A stretch of 62,624 bases of DNA. Origin: a virus. Positions 41,140 through 48,204 of this stretch are shown here, piece after piece. Where the stretch lies: IMG/VR virus record IMGVR_UViG_3300023179_000109, positions 1 through 62,624 of that record; one strand, 5' to 3'. The notes under the pieces are model-generated. The model had not been told where the DNA came from and made no database searches. It saw only the letters and a program-made list of their open reading frames with translations. The position numbers and the translations under genes were made by a program. Every line of letters starts with the position of its first letter. Within the stretch, counting starts at the first letter, position 1.

Positions 41140-41424
41140 TTATTCTTGTTCTTCCTTTGCTGCGCTTGTATCCATATTAACAGCGTTTCCTTCAGGAATG
41201 TCATCATCACATTTGTAGATGTGAACTTGGTTTTCAAATTTGAAAACAATAACTTTTTTGACCTCTTCTCCTAATTTAATGTCTCCAACAACATCAACAA
41301 CAATTCCTTCGTTTTCTTTAAGGATTAGTCCCAATGCTCTTGCAAATAGTAAAGATGCGTTTATTAAGTCTTGAGGGCCGTCTTGAAACCCTTCTTCGTT
41401 TGGTTTTAAATGATTTTCTTGCAT
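41140..41424 (-). CDS. Small acidic hypothetical protein
   Basis: A 94-residue protein with LINASLLFARALGLILKENE (helix) and IVVDVVGDIKLGEEVKKVIV (strands). It is 20 nt after the carbamoyltransferases on the upstream side, as part of the same run. No family recognised. Confidence 0.5.
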   Translation of the reverse strand: MQENHLKPNEEGFQDGPQDLINASLLFARALGLILKENEGIVVDVVGDIKLGEEVKKVIVFKFENQVHIYKCDDDIPEGNAVNMDTSAAKEEQE

Positions 41425-41425
41425 T

Positions 41426-41698
41426 TTATTCAGTTTGTGTGTTTTTTATTTCTTCTATTTCATTAACAGCCTTTGGATTTTTTTCTTTGTAAATTTCCAA
41501 AGCCGCTTCATATCTTCCAGCCTCAATGGAATTTTGAAATGATTCATCGTAAAGACTATCAGATAAATTAGTTAAACTATCAATGGTTTTTTGTTGGTTA
41601 ATAATTTTGTTACCCGAATTACCCCACATTACAGACATCCATATTGTTAATAATGCTGATACGGTCAAACCTGCTTTTAATTTAGTTTCAGTTGTCAT
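41426..41698 (-). CDS. Single-helix membrane protein
   Basis: A 90-residue protein with an N-terminal helix (GLTVSALLTIWMSVMW) then a soluble, helical, acidic tail. It is 1 nt from the next gene in the run. No family recognised. Confidence 0.45.
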   Translation of the reverse strand: MTTETKLKAGLTVSALLTIWMSVMWGNSGNKIINQQKTIDSLTNLSDSLYDESFQNSIEAGRYEAALEIYKEKNPKAVNEIEEIKNTQTE

Positions 41699-41722
41699 GT
41701 TTTTTAAATTTAATAAAAAATT

Positions 41723-42214
41723 TTATGAAAAAAAGGATTTTTGATAATCATTCCAAACCATTTGTAATTTAGGATTTTCCCCAACTAAAGTTGGAACAAA
41801 AGGTTTTTGTCTCATTATTAATTTTGCCTCTTCAGGAGTTCTATTTCCCTTCCTTAAATTACATTTAAAACAAGATGTAACAAGATTGGTCCATTCGTTT
41901 CCACCACCTCTTGATTTGGGTATAACGTGGTCTAATGTCAAATCTTTATTTGACCCACAATACACACACTGATAATGGTCACGCTTATAGATTCTTGGCC
42001 TACTTGCCCTGATTGTCCTTGTTTTGTGTTTGATATAATTTAACAATCTGATGATTAACGGGCGTACGAATGTTTGATAGCCAGTGACAATAGGATTCTC
42101 ATCTGATTTTATAATCTCAGCTTTACCCTTGTCTACAAGTACAAATCCCCTCCTAATACTCGTAACATTTAGTGGGGTATAATCGTAATTCAAAACCAAC
42201 ACGTTACTCATCAT
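41723..42214 (-). CDS. HNH endonuclease
   Basis: A 163-residue protein. The N-terminal [20 protein letters not shown] is typical of the Bacteroidota HNH family that carries this start. The zinc-bound HNH is complete: [20 protein letters not shown], then GGNEWTNLV and [13 protein letters not shown]. It nicks or cleaves DNA and could be homing or restriction-like. Confidence 0.85.
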   Translation of the reverse strand: MMSNVLVLNYDYTPLNVTSIRRGFVLVDKGKAEIIKSDENPIVTGYQTFVRPLIIRLLNYIKHKTRTIRASRPRIYKRDHYQCVYCGSNKDLTLDHVIPKSRGGGNEWTNLVTSCFKCNLRKGNRTPEEAKLIMRQKPFVPTLVGENPKLQMVWNDYQKSFFS

Positions 42215-42254
42215 ACAAATTTTTATAAAAATAGTTTATTTTTTACTTAAAAAC

Positions 42255-42286
42255 AAAAAAGGGGTCAATTTTACTCGACCCCTTTA
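42255..42286 (-). terminator. Terminator after a tiny minus-strand ORF
   Basis: GGGGTC/GACCCC arms with a minus-strand T-run; it directly follows the stop at 42301. Confidence 0.75.
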
Positions 42287-42300
42287 GATATACTACAGAT

Positions 42301-42402
42301 TTAGCAATAGTTTATGGTTCGAGACTGTTTAATTCTCATTACATCTACGTTCTCATACGTTGTCGTTGTTCCCAAAAGACACTGTTTATTTCTGTCAATC
42401 AT
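42301..42402 (-). CDS. Tiny ORF (33 aa) with own promoter and terminator
   Basis: ATG at 42402, stop at 42301 (MIDRNKQCLLGTTTTYENVD...). A TATTTATT word ends 3 nt upstream and a terminator follows 15 nt downstream, so it is a self-contained unit of about 150 nt. No family is known. It may be a small RNA instead of, or as well as, a peptide gene. Confidence 0.45.
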   Translation of the reverse strand: MIDRNKQCLLGTTTTYENVDVMRIKQSRTINYC

Positions 42403-42405
42403 AAT

Positions 42406-42413
42406 AATAAATA
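42406..42413 (-). promoter_or_regulatory. Phage-type promoter word, 3 nt from ATG
   Basis: Minus-strand TATTTATT-ATT-ATG. Confidence 0.5.
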
Positions 42414-42446
42414 TCAACAAAATTTTTGTAGAATCAAATTAATTAT

Positions 42447-42454
42447 TATATTTG
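42447..42454 (+). promoter_or_regulatory. Host-type -7 element TATATTTG
   Basis: It lies 20 nt upstream of the ATG at 42475. Confidence 0.4.
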
Positions 42455-42474
42455 TCATAATAAAATTAAAATTT

Positions 42475-42753
42475 ATGCCAGATTTTACACCAGACGACAT
42501 TGAAATTCAACCCTACGAATACTTGAATGCATGTGGGCCGAGGGACATTGAAGAACTAATTAAAGAGTTAGTAGATGGGGGGTATCTTCCATCGTCAGTA
42601 TTAAAATTAAATAAAAAGAATAAGCCTGACAATGGACTCGGAAGACTTCAGTCTGATTTTGCTGAGAAGTTAGAAAAGTTGACTAAGGTTTATTATTCTT
42701 TATCAAAAGAAGATGAGCAAATTTTGGAATCACTTATTAAAAAATATATTTAA
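42475..42753 (+). CDS. Small acidic hypothetical protein
   Basis: A 92-residue protein. MPDFTPDDIEIQPYEYLNAC is followed by helical segments (DIEELIKELVDGGYLPSSVL; QSDFAEKLEKLTKVYYSLSK). The pattern is common to small phage-conserved proteins. No function is assigned. Confidence 0.5.
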   Translation: MPDFTPDDIEIQPYEYLNACGPRDIEELIKELVDGGYLPSSVLKLNKKNKPDNGLGRLQSDFAEKLEKLTKVYYSLSKEDEQILESLIKKYI

Positions 42754-42762
42754 ACAAAAACC

Positions 42763-43443
42763 ATGAAAATCAAACAACTTATCCTTGCGGTGGCGGTAAC
42801 CGTAACAGTAGCATCTTGTACAAAACAGGACATTTCAACCCCTGAACAAGTTAGTCAGGTTCAAACTAACTCTGTCGCTGCAGTAAGTACAAACACAGTT
42901 CTAGAATCTACAAATGTTGCTTACATCTTTATTGAACCGAAAAATAAACAGAATCTTATTGTAAAATATCTTAAAGATTCGGTTTCTCATTCCGTTGGAA
43001 TTCCTTTCTTAGGTTTTAATATGGGTTACGGTATTTCTGCTACTAACAAAAATGATGTATTGAATTATATTAACTTAAAATATTGGTATAATGGTCAGTT
43101 ACCTCAAGTAAGAACTGTAAACATTTCCCAAACAAATTTTAAGATGGACTCTATTTCAATTGTAAACTCTTCTATCAATGATAATAGTTCTTGGGTTACA
43201 ATTTTGATTCCTGTATCTGCCATGAGTAATGATACCTACAGACAATCTCGTGTCACAATTGGTGGTACAGGTCTTAGAACCTCTGATGTCACAATGAATA
43301 GTACGATTCATGGATATACCTTTGACTACACAGGTAACTATCTTCCAAAGACAAGATATAGACTTTATACAACTTTTGTAAGTCCTACCGTAAGGTTTGA
43401 TTTAACAAAATCTGGATTTATTTACCTAAAAGGGTGTAACTAA
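42763..43443 (+). CDS. Lipoprotein
   Basis: The signal and lipobox read VAVTVTVASCTKQD. The 226-residue body is beta-rich with many Asn/Thr/Ser and a conserved-looking LNYINLKYWYNGQLPQVRTV. It is secreted and lipid-anchored. The 9-nt gap to the previous gene suggests the two are cotranscribed. Function unknown. Confidence 0.6.
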   Translation: MKIKQLILAVAVTVTVASCTKQDISTPEQVSQVQTNSVAAVSTNTVLESTNVAYIFIEPKNKQNLIVKYLKDSVSHSVGIPFLGFNMGYGISATNKNDVLNYINLKYWYNGQLPQVRTVNISQTNFKMDSISIVNSSINDNSSWVTILIPVSAMSNDTYRQSRVTIGGTGLRTSDVTMNSTIHGYTFDYTGNYLPKTRYRLYTTFVSPTVRFDLTKSGFIYLKGCN

Positions 43444-43457
43444 TTGACTTTGGAACA

Positions 43458-43465
43458 TATTTATA
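43458..43465 (+). promoter_or_regulatory. Phage-type promoter word
   Basis: TATTTATA 13 nt upstream of the tiny ORF at 43479. Confidence 0.45.
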
Positions 43466-43478
43466 ATATTATTACACT

Positions 43479-43574
43479 ATGAGACATTTGAATTTAAATA
43501 CAGGAAACAGACCGACAACACCTAATGGTGATGCGGGCACTCTATGCTTAGATTCAGATACTGATGTTGGATAA
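43479..43574 (+). CDS. Tiny ORF (31 aa) with promoter and terminator
   Basis: MRHLNLNTGNRPTTPNGDAG... 31 codons, stop at 43574. It is framed by a TATTTATA word and a strong terminator (43598-43630). Either a real peptide gene or a small RNA transcript. Confidence 0.4.
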   Translation: MRHLNLNTGNRPTTPNGDAGTLCLDSDTDVG

Positions 43575-43597
43575 TTAAAAAATGAAGCCAAATATTA

Positions 43598-43630
43598 AAA
43601 CCCTGAATCTTGAAAGTTCGGGGTTTTTTT
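43598..43630 (+). terminator. Terminator after tiny ORF
   Basis: ACCCTGAA and TTCGGGGT arms with a T-run; very like the terminator at 46774. Confidence 0.8.
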
Positions 43631-43632
43631 AT

Positions 43633-43640
43633 TACCTTTG
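43633..43640 (+). promoter_or_regulatory. Host-type -7 element before the tRNA array
   Basis: TACCTTTG ends 10 nt before tRNA-Pro and lies directly after a terminator. Confidence 0.5.
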
Positions 43641-43650
43641 TTTGAGAATT

Positions 43651-43723
43651 AGGGAAGTAGCGCAGTAGGTAGCGCACTTGGTTTGGGACCAAGGAGTCGC
43701 AGGTTCGAGCCCTGTCTTCCCTA
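43651..43723 (+). tRNA. tRNA-Pro(TGG)
   Basis: Acceptor AGGGAAG/CTTCCCT, anticodon loop TTTGGGA with TGG. Followed by CA, no full CCA. Confidence 0.95.
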
Positions 43724-43726
43724 CAT

Positions 43727-43858
43727 ATGAAAAAAGATATACATCCGTTTTGGAGTTTGACAACTCTATTGTTTACTTGTTTGGTGATTTTATTTTCACC
43801 ATTAATTTCTGGATTGTATCTTTGGATGTATGTTAGAGTCTCCTTAGCTCAGCGATAG
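43727..43858 (+). CDS. Small membrane ORF between tRNAs (43 aa)
   Basis: MKKDIHPFWSLTTLLFTCLV.. with one or two membrane helices. The last 20 nt overlap tRNA-Asn, which is suspicious but possible. A host-type TATCTTTG that likely drives the next tRNA lies inside the ORF. Confidence 0.35.
   Translation: MKKDIHPFWSLTTLLFTCLVILFSPLISGLYLWMYVRVSLAQR
43817..43824 (+). promoter_or_regulatory. Host-type -7 element for tRNA-Asn
   Basis: TATCTTTG 13 nt before tRNA-Asn. Confidence 0.4.
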
Positions 43859-43909
43859 AGCGATTCGCTGTTAACGAATAAGTCCCTGGTTTGAATCCAG
43901 GAGGGGACG
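43838..43909 (+). tRNA. tRNA-Asn(GTT)
   Basis: GTCTCCT/AGGGGAC acceptor, loop CTGTTAA with GTT. Followed by CA. Confidence 0.95.
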
Positions 43910-43914
43910 CAAAA

Positions 43915-43987
43915 GCGGGAGTAGCTCATTCGGTAGAGCGATAGCCTTCCAAGCTATAGGTGGCCAGTTCGAGCCTGGTCTCCCGCT
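43915..43987 (+). tRNA. tRNA-Gly(TCC)
   Basis: GCGGGAG/CTCCCGC acceptor, loop CTTCCAA with TCC. Followed by CA. Confidence 0.95.
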
Positions 43988-43993
43988 CAAAGT

Positions 43994-44036
43994 GGATAAA
44001 ACGTGTAGTAACCACAGGAAAGGTACCTTTCACTAC
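43994..44036 (+). ncRNA. Structured inter-tRNA spacer A
   Basis: GTGTAGT/ACTACAC closes a 43-nt hairpin containing an inner palindrome GAAAGGTACCTTTC. It lies between the two tRNA-Gly genes. No known RNA is recognised. Confidence 0.35.
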
Positions 44037-44042
44037 ACTCCA

Positions 44043-44115
44043 GCGGAAGTAGCTCATTCGGTAGAGCACAACCTTGCCAAGGTTGGGGTGGCCAGTTCGA
44101 GCCTGGTCTTCCGCT
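44043..44115 (+). tRNA. tRNA-Gly(GCC)
   Basis: GCGGAAG/CTTCCGC acceptor, loop TTGCCAA with GCC. Followed by CA. Confidence 0.95.
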
Positions 44116-44230
44116 CATCTGGATACTAATGTGTAAGACAGAAGAGTATCATCGGTTGGAAACTTACATTTCACGAACCGAGGTGTGGGGACTGACCCAT
44201 CAGTTGGAATACCGCAAAGTTCCAATATTT
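44116..44230 (+). ncRNA. Structured inter-tRNA spacer B
   Basis: A 115-nt spacer with helices GATACT/AGTATC, CGGTT/AACCG, ACTGA/TCAGT and TTGGAA/TTCCAA. It is longer than a simple gap and has no ORF. It may be a stable RNA released when the flanking tRNAs are processed. Confidence 0.35.
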
Positions 44231-44303
44231 GCCTCCTTAGCTCAGCAGGTAGAGCAACTGATTTGTAATCAGTAGGTCGTTGGTTCGATTCCGACAGGAG
44301 GCT
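44231..44303 (+). tRNA. tRNA-Thr(TGT)
   Basis: GCCTCCT/AGGAGGC acceptor, loop TTTGTAA with TGT. Followed by CA. Confidence 0.95.
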
Positions 44304-44318
44304 CAAAAATTTTTATTT

Positions 44319-44552
44319 ATGAGTATGTTTGCGGCTTATTACGTTATATGCGTAATTTATTGTCTGTATCAATTGTTTAAAAACCTTAATAAAAGGTATA
44401 GTGATGACCCAACAGGTGCTTCACCTGAATTGGATACTATTATGGTTGTAATGATGGCTTGGGTTTTAGCACCGATTGATGTGTCTTTAACTTGGATTAG
44501 ATGGTACAAAGAGGCTGAAATTGCTAGAAGAAGACAAAATAAAGTTTTTTAA
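44319..44552 (+). CDS. Two-helix membrane protein
   Basis: The start MSMFAAYYVICVIYCLYQLF (44319) avoids an N-terminal part that lies in tRNA-Thr. A second hydrophobic segment is MVVMMAWVLAPIDVSLTWIR. The 77-residue protein ends EAEIARRRQNKVF and its stop overlaps the next ATG. No family recognised. Confidence 0.5.
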   Translation: MSMFAAYYVICVIYCLYQLFKNLNKRYSDDPTGASPELDTIMVVMMAWVLAPIDVSLTWIRWYKEAEIARRRQNKVF

Positions 44553-45130
44553 TGAATTACTCAGATACTCATAAAGTCATTTGGGCAACACCGATTAGGA
44601 CGGCGACTAGGTCTTGCAGACCAATTCAAGAATTTTTTGGATTTGATGTTGTTGGTAACCATGAATTAGAAATTCCAAAAAATAAAGAAGATTATTTTTT
44701 TGTTTTCAATACAAGAAATCCGTATACTAGAATGATTTCAATATATCATCTTTATTGTATACAATTTAAATTAGTTCCAAATAATTTTAAGATATGGATA
44801 ACAAAAAAGTTGGACGAAGAAGTGAATCTTCCCAACCAAACTTTAAATTATCAAATTTTTTTAAAGAAAAAAATTACTAAGACTCCTAATTTAATAATTA
44901 GATTAGAAAATTTGTATTCAGACGTTTTAGAACTACCATTTTTTGATAATAATTCTGACGAACTTTTTGATATATTCAATGATAATATTATTAAAAATGT
45001 TTATTCATCGGGATATGACTACAAAGAATATTATAATCAAGATTTAGCTGATTATGTTTATTCTTATTTAGAAGAAGATTTCGTATATTTTAATTACAAC
45101 AAAGACTCTTGGAAAAATGGCACACCCTAA
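44552..45130 (+). CDS. Sulfotransferase-like protein, copy 1
   Basis: The 192-residue protein has a 5'-phosphosulfate-loop-like segment TPIRTATRS (13-21) and a 3'-phosphate motif FNTRNPYTRMISIYHLY (about 52-68), in the spacing of PAPS-dependent sulfotransferases. C-terminal LIIRLENLYSDVLELPFFD is seen also in copy 2 (YLIRTENLYEDIIKIPFI), supporting common ancestry. It may sulfate a host or phage glycan. It is smaller than typical enzymes, and the catalytic His is not assigned. Confidence 0.6.
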   Translation: MNYSDTHKVIWATPIRTATRSCRPIQEFFGFDVVGNHELEIPKNKEDYFFVFNTRNPYTRMISIYHLYCIQFKLVPNNFKIWITKKLDEEVNLPNQTLNYQIFLKKKITKTPNLIIRLENLYSDVLELPFFDNNSDELFDIFNDNIIKNVYSSGYDYKEYYNQDLADYVYSYLEEDFVYFNYNKDSWKNGTP

Positions 45131-45464
45131 CGTACACGCAAAATCATCCGCCAAAAAATTCGGTGGAAAACCAGAAGACTATATCCATCTACATGAATGG
45201 TTAGATGAGACCAAAGGATGGTTTGGAGATTCTTTACACAGAATGTTTAGACATCATAGTGAAGGTATTTTTGAGATGGAAAAACGTTTTGGTCCTGAAT
45301 TCCTCAATAGTGATGGTAAAATAGTTTACACTAGATATGTTGGAGAACAACATGTTAAGGAAGATTGTAATAACTACATTCCATCCGCAAAAGAATGGGT
45401 CAATAATATTACAACAAACCAAAGACCCCAATGGATGACCAGAACACTTAAACTTGAAGACTAA
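45117..45464 (+). CDS. DUF6915-like phage protein
   Basis: The 115-residue protein starts MAHPNVHAKSSAKKFGGKPE, followed by IHEWLDxTK-type segments, MFRHHSEGIFEMEKRFG, VGEQHVKEDCN and IPSAKEWV. This order matches a small conserved phage family I recall as DUF6915, of unknown role. It overlaps the sulfotransferase gene by 14 nt. Confidence 0.55.
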   Translation: MAHPNVHAKSSAKKFGGKPEDYIHLHEWLDETKGWFGDSLHRMFRHHSEGIFEMEKRFGPEFLNSDGKIVYTRYVGEQHVKEDCNNYIPSAKEWVNNITTNQRPQWMTRTLKLED

Positions 45465-45472
45465 TATTTATT
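45465..45472 (+). promoter_or_regulatory. Phage-type promoter word, 3 nt from ATG
   Basis: TATTTATT-GTT-ATG, identical to the arrangement at 23554. Confidence 0.5.
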
Positions 45473-45475
45473 GTT

Positions 45476-46219
45476 ATGAAAAGAAAAAAAGTGAATTCAT
45501 TTAATGTATTAACCCTTGAGGATAAACAATATCTTAGAAGAGTTTGTAGATATCTAGCATCTCTTGGAATGCAAGACGGAAGTATTGAGATGGATATTGA
45601 CAATGGTGCCGATTTTGATTTTAATGACATAGATTGGGAACATGAGGGTAGTCATTTTTCAAACAATTATAGTGCCGAAGTACCTGATGGTTTAATACCA
45701 ATATTGAAAAAAATAGGAGATTATATTCAAGAAAATGGTTTATTCCAAGAACCCGATGAAGAAGATTTAAATTACGAAAGAATTGATTTTGATATTGATT
45801 GTGAAAAATCAGAAATATCAGTAAACCATTGGTGGACATTTTACCAAAGAGGTGATGGTAATAGTATTGAATGGGATGGTGAAGAAGGAAAAGATATTTT
45901 TGAGGAATGGGAAAAAGATGGTGTTTTTGAAGACCTTGAGGTCCCAAATAATGGAATATTAACCATAAGTTACAATGGTTCTGGTGATTCAGGGTATATT
46001 GAAAGTAGTTTTAATGAAACTAATGATGGAGTACCTGCTGCGATGGAAGATTGGTGTTATAGTCAACTTGAAAATAACTTCGGTGGGTGGGAAATTAATG
46101 AAGGTTCAGATGGAGAATTTATATTTAACTTCCATGAAATGACGATTGAATTAAATCATACCTATAATGTAGAAGAAAATGCTCACGATACTATCTATGA
46201 AGAAAGTTTTGCCGAGTAA
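45476..46219 (+). CDS. Strongly acidic hypothetical protein
   Basis: A 247-residue protein with many Asp/Glu and Gly/Asn (IDNGADFDFNDIDWEHEGSH; NWWTFYQRG-like centre VNHWWTFYQRGDGNSIEWDG). The repeated NGILTISYNGSGDSGYIESS region looks like a beta-sheet domain. No family is recognised. Its promoter word makes it an independent transcript. Confidence 0.5.
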   Translation: MKRKKVNSFNVLTLEDKQYLRRVCRYLASLGMQDGSIEMDIDNGADFDFNDIDWEHEGSHFSNNYSAEVPDGLIPILKKIGDYIQENGLFQEPDEEDLNYERIDFDIDCEKSEISVNHWWTFYQRGDGNSIEWDGEEGKDIFEEWEKDGVFEDLEVPNNGILTISYNGSGDSGYIESSFNETNDGVPAAMEDWCYSQLENNFGGWEINEGSDGEFIFNFHEMTIELNHTYNVEENAHDTIYEESFAE

Positions 46220-46246
46220 TTTTTTGATTTTCTAACTCAAATCCTT

Positions 46247-46254
46247 TATCTTTG
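46247..46254 (+). promoter_or_regulatory. Host-type -7 element TATCTTTG
   Basis: It ends 6 nt before the 5' end of tRNA-Leu(TAA), leaving almost no leader. Confidence 0.5.
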
Positions 46255-46260
46255 TTTTAT

Positions 46261-46347
46261 ACCTTGGTGGCGAAATCGGTATACGCGCAAGACTTAAAAT
46301 CTTGTGGACAGAAAATGTCCGTGTGGGTTCAAGTCCCACCCGAGGTA
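46261..46347 (+). tRNA. tRNA-Leu(TAA)
   Basis: ACCTTGG/CCGAGGT acceptor, loop CTTAAAA with TAA and a long variable arm. Confidence 0.92.
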
Positions 46348-46356
46348 CGTTTAATC

Positions 46357-46428
46357 GGTCCCGTAGTTAAATGGATATAACTACTCACTTCTAATGAGTA
46401 ATTCGTGGTTCGATTCCACGCGGGACTA
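46357..46428 (+). tRNA. tRNA-Arg(TCT)
   Basis: GGTCCCG/CGGGACT acceptor, loop CTTCTAA with TCT. Followed by CA. Confidence 0.93.
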
Positions 46429-46434
46429 CATATA

Positions 46435-46523
46435 TCATATCTTCAGGTACCCGTACCGCTAACGTAGGGTTAAATAAGATACAATTTCGTGCTTGCGGGA
46501 AGTAGAATGCCTGTCTGATGTGA
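46435..46523 (+). ncRNA. Structured inter-tRNA spacer C
   Basis: TCATATC (46435-46441) pairs with GATGTGA (46517-46523) and CAGG with CCTG inside. The 89-nt element thus closes like a small stable RNA between tRNA-Arg and tRNA-Leu. No known family. Confidence 0.4.
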
Positions 46524-46528
46524 TTAAT

Positions 46529-46609
46529 ACCCCGATGGCGTAATGGTAGCCGCGAATGCCTTAGGAGCATTTGTCGTAAGACGTGTCGGTTCGAGTCCGA
46601 CTTGGGGTA
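46529..46609 (+). tRNA. tRNA-Leu(TAG)
   Basis: ACCCCGA/TTGGGGT acceptor, loop CTTAGGA with TAG, variable arm. Followed by CA. Confidence 0.92.
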
Positions 46610-46636
46610 CACTTGATACTTTAATTAAAAAGTATA

Positions 46637-46644
46637 TATTTATA
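46637..46644 (+). promoter_or_regulatory. Phage-type promoter word
   Basis: TATTTATA 5 nt before the ATG at 46650. Confidence 0.45.
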
Positions 46645-46649
46645 ATAAC

Positions 46650-46736
46650 ATGAACACTACAATGCGTCATATAGTCTTTAGTAAACAACAAGAAATTTGT
46701 TGGTATGAGACTATGCCTTGTAGTTCAGACGTGTAA
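46650..46736 (+). CDS. Tiny ORF (28 aa) with promoter and terminator
   Basis: Starts MNTTMRHIVFSKQQEICWYE. It is framed by a TATTTATA word and the terminator at 46774. It resembles the 43479 unit in layout (MRH start, similar terminator). Confidence 0.4.
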   Translation: MNTTMRHIVFSKQQEICWYETMPCSSDV

Positions 46737-46773
46737 ATGATTTGGTAATTCCTGAAGAGAGTTATATATACAG

Positions 46774-46810
46774 ACCCTGAACGACAGAAATGAAGTTCGG
46801 GGTTTTTTTA
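46774..46810 (+). terminator. Terminator after tiny ORF
   Basis: ACCCTGAAC and GTTCGGGGT arms then a T-run; closely related to the terminator at 43598. Confidence 0.8.
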
Positions 46811-46834
46811 TTTGGTTCTTTGAAATATTGGTTG

Positions 46835-46842
46835 TAAATTTG
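46835..46842 (+). promoter_or_regulatory. Host-type -7 element before tRNA-Glu
   Basis: TAAATTTG ends 6 nt before tRNA-Glu. Confidence 0.4.
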
Positions 46843-46848
46843 CTAAAT

Positions 46849-46920
46849 GCTCGGTTCGACTATCGGTTAGGTCATCAGGTTTTCATCCTGAAAAGACGGG
46901 TTCGATTCCCGTACCGAGTA
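46849..46920 (+). tRNA. tRNA-Glu(TTC)
   Basis: GCTCGGT/ACCGAGT acceptor, loop TTTTCAT with TTC. Followed by CA. Confidence 0.93.
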
Positions 46921-46922
46921 CA

Positions 46923-47014
46923 AGATGATGGCATAAGAGAGGACGAATTCCGAAAGGATAAGGTTACTAATCCCTGCCGTAAACGCATTGAGAGAGTCAA
47001 TGGTGTCATCATTT
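46923..47014 (+). ncRNA. Structured inter-tRNA spacer D
   Basis: GATGATG near the 5' end pairs with CATCATT near the 3' end, with inner CAT/ATG and hairpins TTGA/TCAA and GGAT/ATCC. It is about 92 nt, between tRNA-Glu and tRNA-Val, and has no ORF. Confidence 0.4.
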
Positions 47015-47016
47015 AT

Positions 47017-47089
47017 AGTCTCTTAGCTCAGTTGGAAGAGTACTTGGCTTACATCCAAGGTGTCGTAGGTTCGATTCCTACAGGGACTA
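47017..47089 (+). tRNA. tRNA-Val(TAC)
   Basis: AGTCTCT/AGGGACT acceptor, loop CTTACAT with TAC. Followed by CA. Confidence 0.93.
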
Positions 47090-47100
47090 CAAAAAATGAC

Positions 47101-47169
47101 AAAGTCGGAAGTAAAACCCGTCCAAAGTCAGAAGTAAAAACAAGACAAAATCGGAAGTTATGAAATATA
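47101..47169 (+). repeat. Three tandem 23-nt repeats before a gene
   Basis: AAAGTCGGAAGTAAAA, AAAGTCAGAAGTAAAA and AAAATCGGAAGTTATG start at 47101, 47124 and 47147, exactly 23 nt apart. The third overlaps the ATG at 47160. Each carries GGAAGT or GAAGT, so it may be a translation-start element or a small binding array. Confidence 0.55.
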
Positions 47170-47375
47170 TTTTTAGAGGACATACTGTTTTTGAATATAA
47201 AGCAGATGATAAAAGGGATAAAGTAGTTCAAGGTAAAATTCATGATGCAATTCCAGCGTTTGATTTTTGTCATATGATTCCTGAGGACTATAAATTGTTA
47301 GGAGAATTTTTCAACACAGTTTATAGACACACTCAGGGAGAAGATGTACCTTTGGAAGATATTGAAGTGTATTAA
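47160..47375 (+). CDS. Small hypothetical protein
   Basis: A 71-residue protein (MKYIFRGHTVFEYKADDKRD ... EDVPLEDIEVY). Its stop is 2 nt before tRNA-Phe. The repeats upstream may control it. No family recognised. Confidence 0.45.
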   Translation: MKYIFRGHTVFEYKADDKRDKVVQGKIHDAIPAFDFCHMIPEDYKLLGEFFNTVYRHTQGEDVPLEDIEVY

Positions 47376-47376
47376 T

Positions 47377-47449
47377 GGTGACGTAGCTCAGTTGGTAGAG
47401 CACTTGCCTGAAGAGCAAGGTGTCGTCAGTTCGATTCTGACCGTTACCA
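47377..47449 (+). tRNA. tRNA-Phe(GAA)
   Basis: GGTGACG/CGTTACC acceptor, loop CTGAAGA with GAA. Followed by CA. Confidence 0.93.
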
Positions 47450-47454
47450 CAACA

Positions 47455-47528
47455 GACCTTGTAGCTCAGTTGGTTAGAGCACTTCACTTTTAATGAAGGA
47501 GTCCCGAGTTCGAATCTCGGCGGGGTCA
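47455..47528 (+). tRNA. tRNA-Lys(TTT)
   Basis: GACCTTG/CGGGGTC acceptor, loop CTTTTAA with TTT. Followed by CA. Confidence 0.93.
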
Positions 47529-47543
47529 CAAAAAATATATATT

Positions 47544-47777
47544 ATGAAAGCAATACTTGAATTTAATTTACCTGACGACCAGCAAGATTTTGATTTGGCA
47601 AATAGTGGTCTCAAATTTTGGAGTGTACTATGGGAATTGGACCAGTCTTTAAGGACTAAGACAAAATATGCGTCTGATGATTTACCGAAAGATAAGTATG
47701 ATGCTTATCAAGAAATAAGGGATGAACTTCGTGAGTTAATGTCAGATAATAATCTTAGTTTTGATATGGTTAAATAA
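47544..47777 (+). CDS. Small conserved-type phage protein
   Basis: Start MKAILEFNLPDDQQDFDLAN (47544) avoids overlapping tRNA-Lys. 77 residues with helices WSVLWELDQSLRTKTKYASD and EIRDELRELM. I recall similar proteins in other phages; function unknown. Confidence 0.55.
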   Translation: MKAILEFNLPDDQQDFDLANSGLKFWSVLWELDQSLRTKTKYASDDLPKDKYDAYQEIRDELRELMSDNNLSFDMVK

Positions 47778-47780
47778 AAA

Positions 47781-48005
47781 ATGGATATTATGGAAAGAAC
47801 ATTTAATAGTGATGATTTGTCTTGGATTGCATTCAGTTTAATAGAATATAGTCGCTCAATGGATTATGAAGGTGATTTAAGTGATTGTGGTAATGAAATT
47901 GGGAATATGGTTGGGAGTAAATATAAAAATATGACTGAGGGTGAGATTGAAGATTTTATCACAGGAATAAGACATGGGATTTCATTAACAAATGGAACCC
48001 ATTAA
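47781..48005 (+). CDS. Small acidic protein
   Basis: 74 residues, MDIMERTFNSDDLSWIAFSL. It lies 3 nt after the previous gene and 5 nt before tRNA-Cys. No family recognised. Confidence 0.45.
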   Translation: MDIMERTFNSDDLSWIAFSLIEYSRSMDYEGDLSDCGNEIGNMVGSKYKNMTEGEIEDFITGIRHGISLTNGTH

Positions 48006-48010
48006 AATAA

Positions 48011-48082
48011 GGTCAGTTGGCCGAGTGGCTTAGGCGATAGTCTGCAAAACTATTTACACAGGTTCGAATCCTGTACTGACCT
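48011..48082 (+). tRNA. tRNA-Cys(GCA)
   Basis: GGTCAGT/ACTGACC acceptor, loop CTGCAAA with GCA. Followed by CA, whose A begins the ATG of the next ORF. Confidence 0.9.
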
Positions 48083-48083
48083 C

Positions 48084-48203
48084 ATGAGAAAAAAACAAAT
48101 AGACCAAATGGTCAAGGCAATTAAAAAGGTGACGAAGAAAGCCTGTAAGAATAAGAAATCTGCTCGTAAGTTTCTTGTTAAGGCTGGAATTATAAAAAAG
48201 TAA
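48084..48203 (+). CDS. Small basic protein (39 aa)
   Basis: MRKKQIDQMVKAIKKVTKKA ... ARKFLVKAGIIKK, very Lys-rich, helical. It fits tightly between tRNA-Cys and tRNA-Trp. Possible nucleic-acid binder. Confidence 0.45.
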   Translation: MRKKQIDQMVKAIKKVTKKACKNKKSARKFLVKAGIIKK

Positions 48204-48204
48204 C

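Noticed and set aside
44115-44306. Minus-strand ORF MSLLSESNQRPTDYKSVALP.
   Set aside because: It is the reverse of tRNA-Thr plus spacer, a familiar false ORF on tRNA genes.
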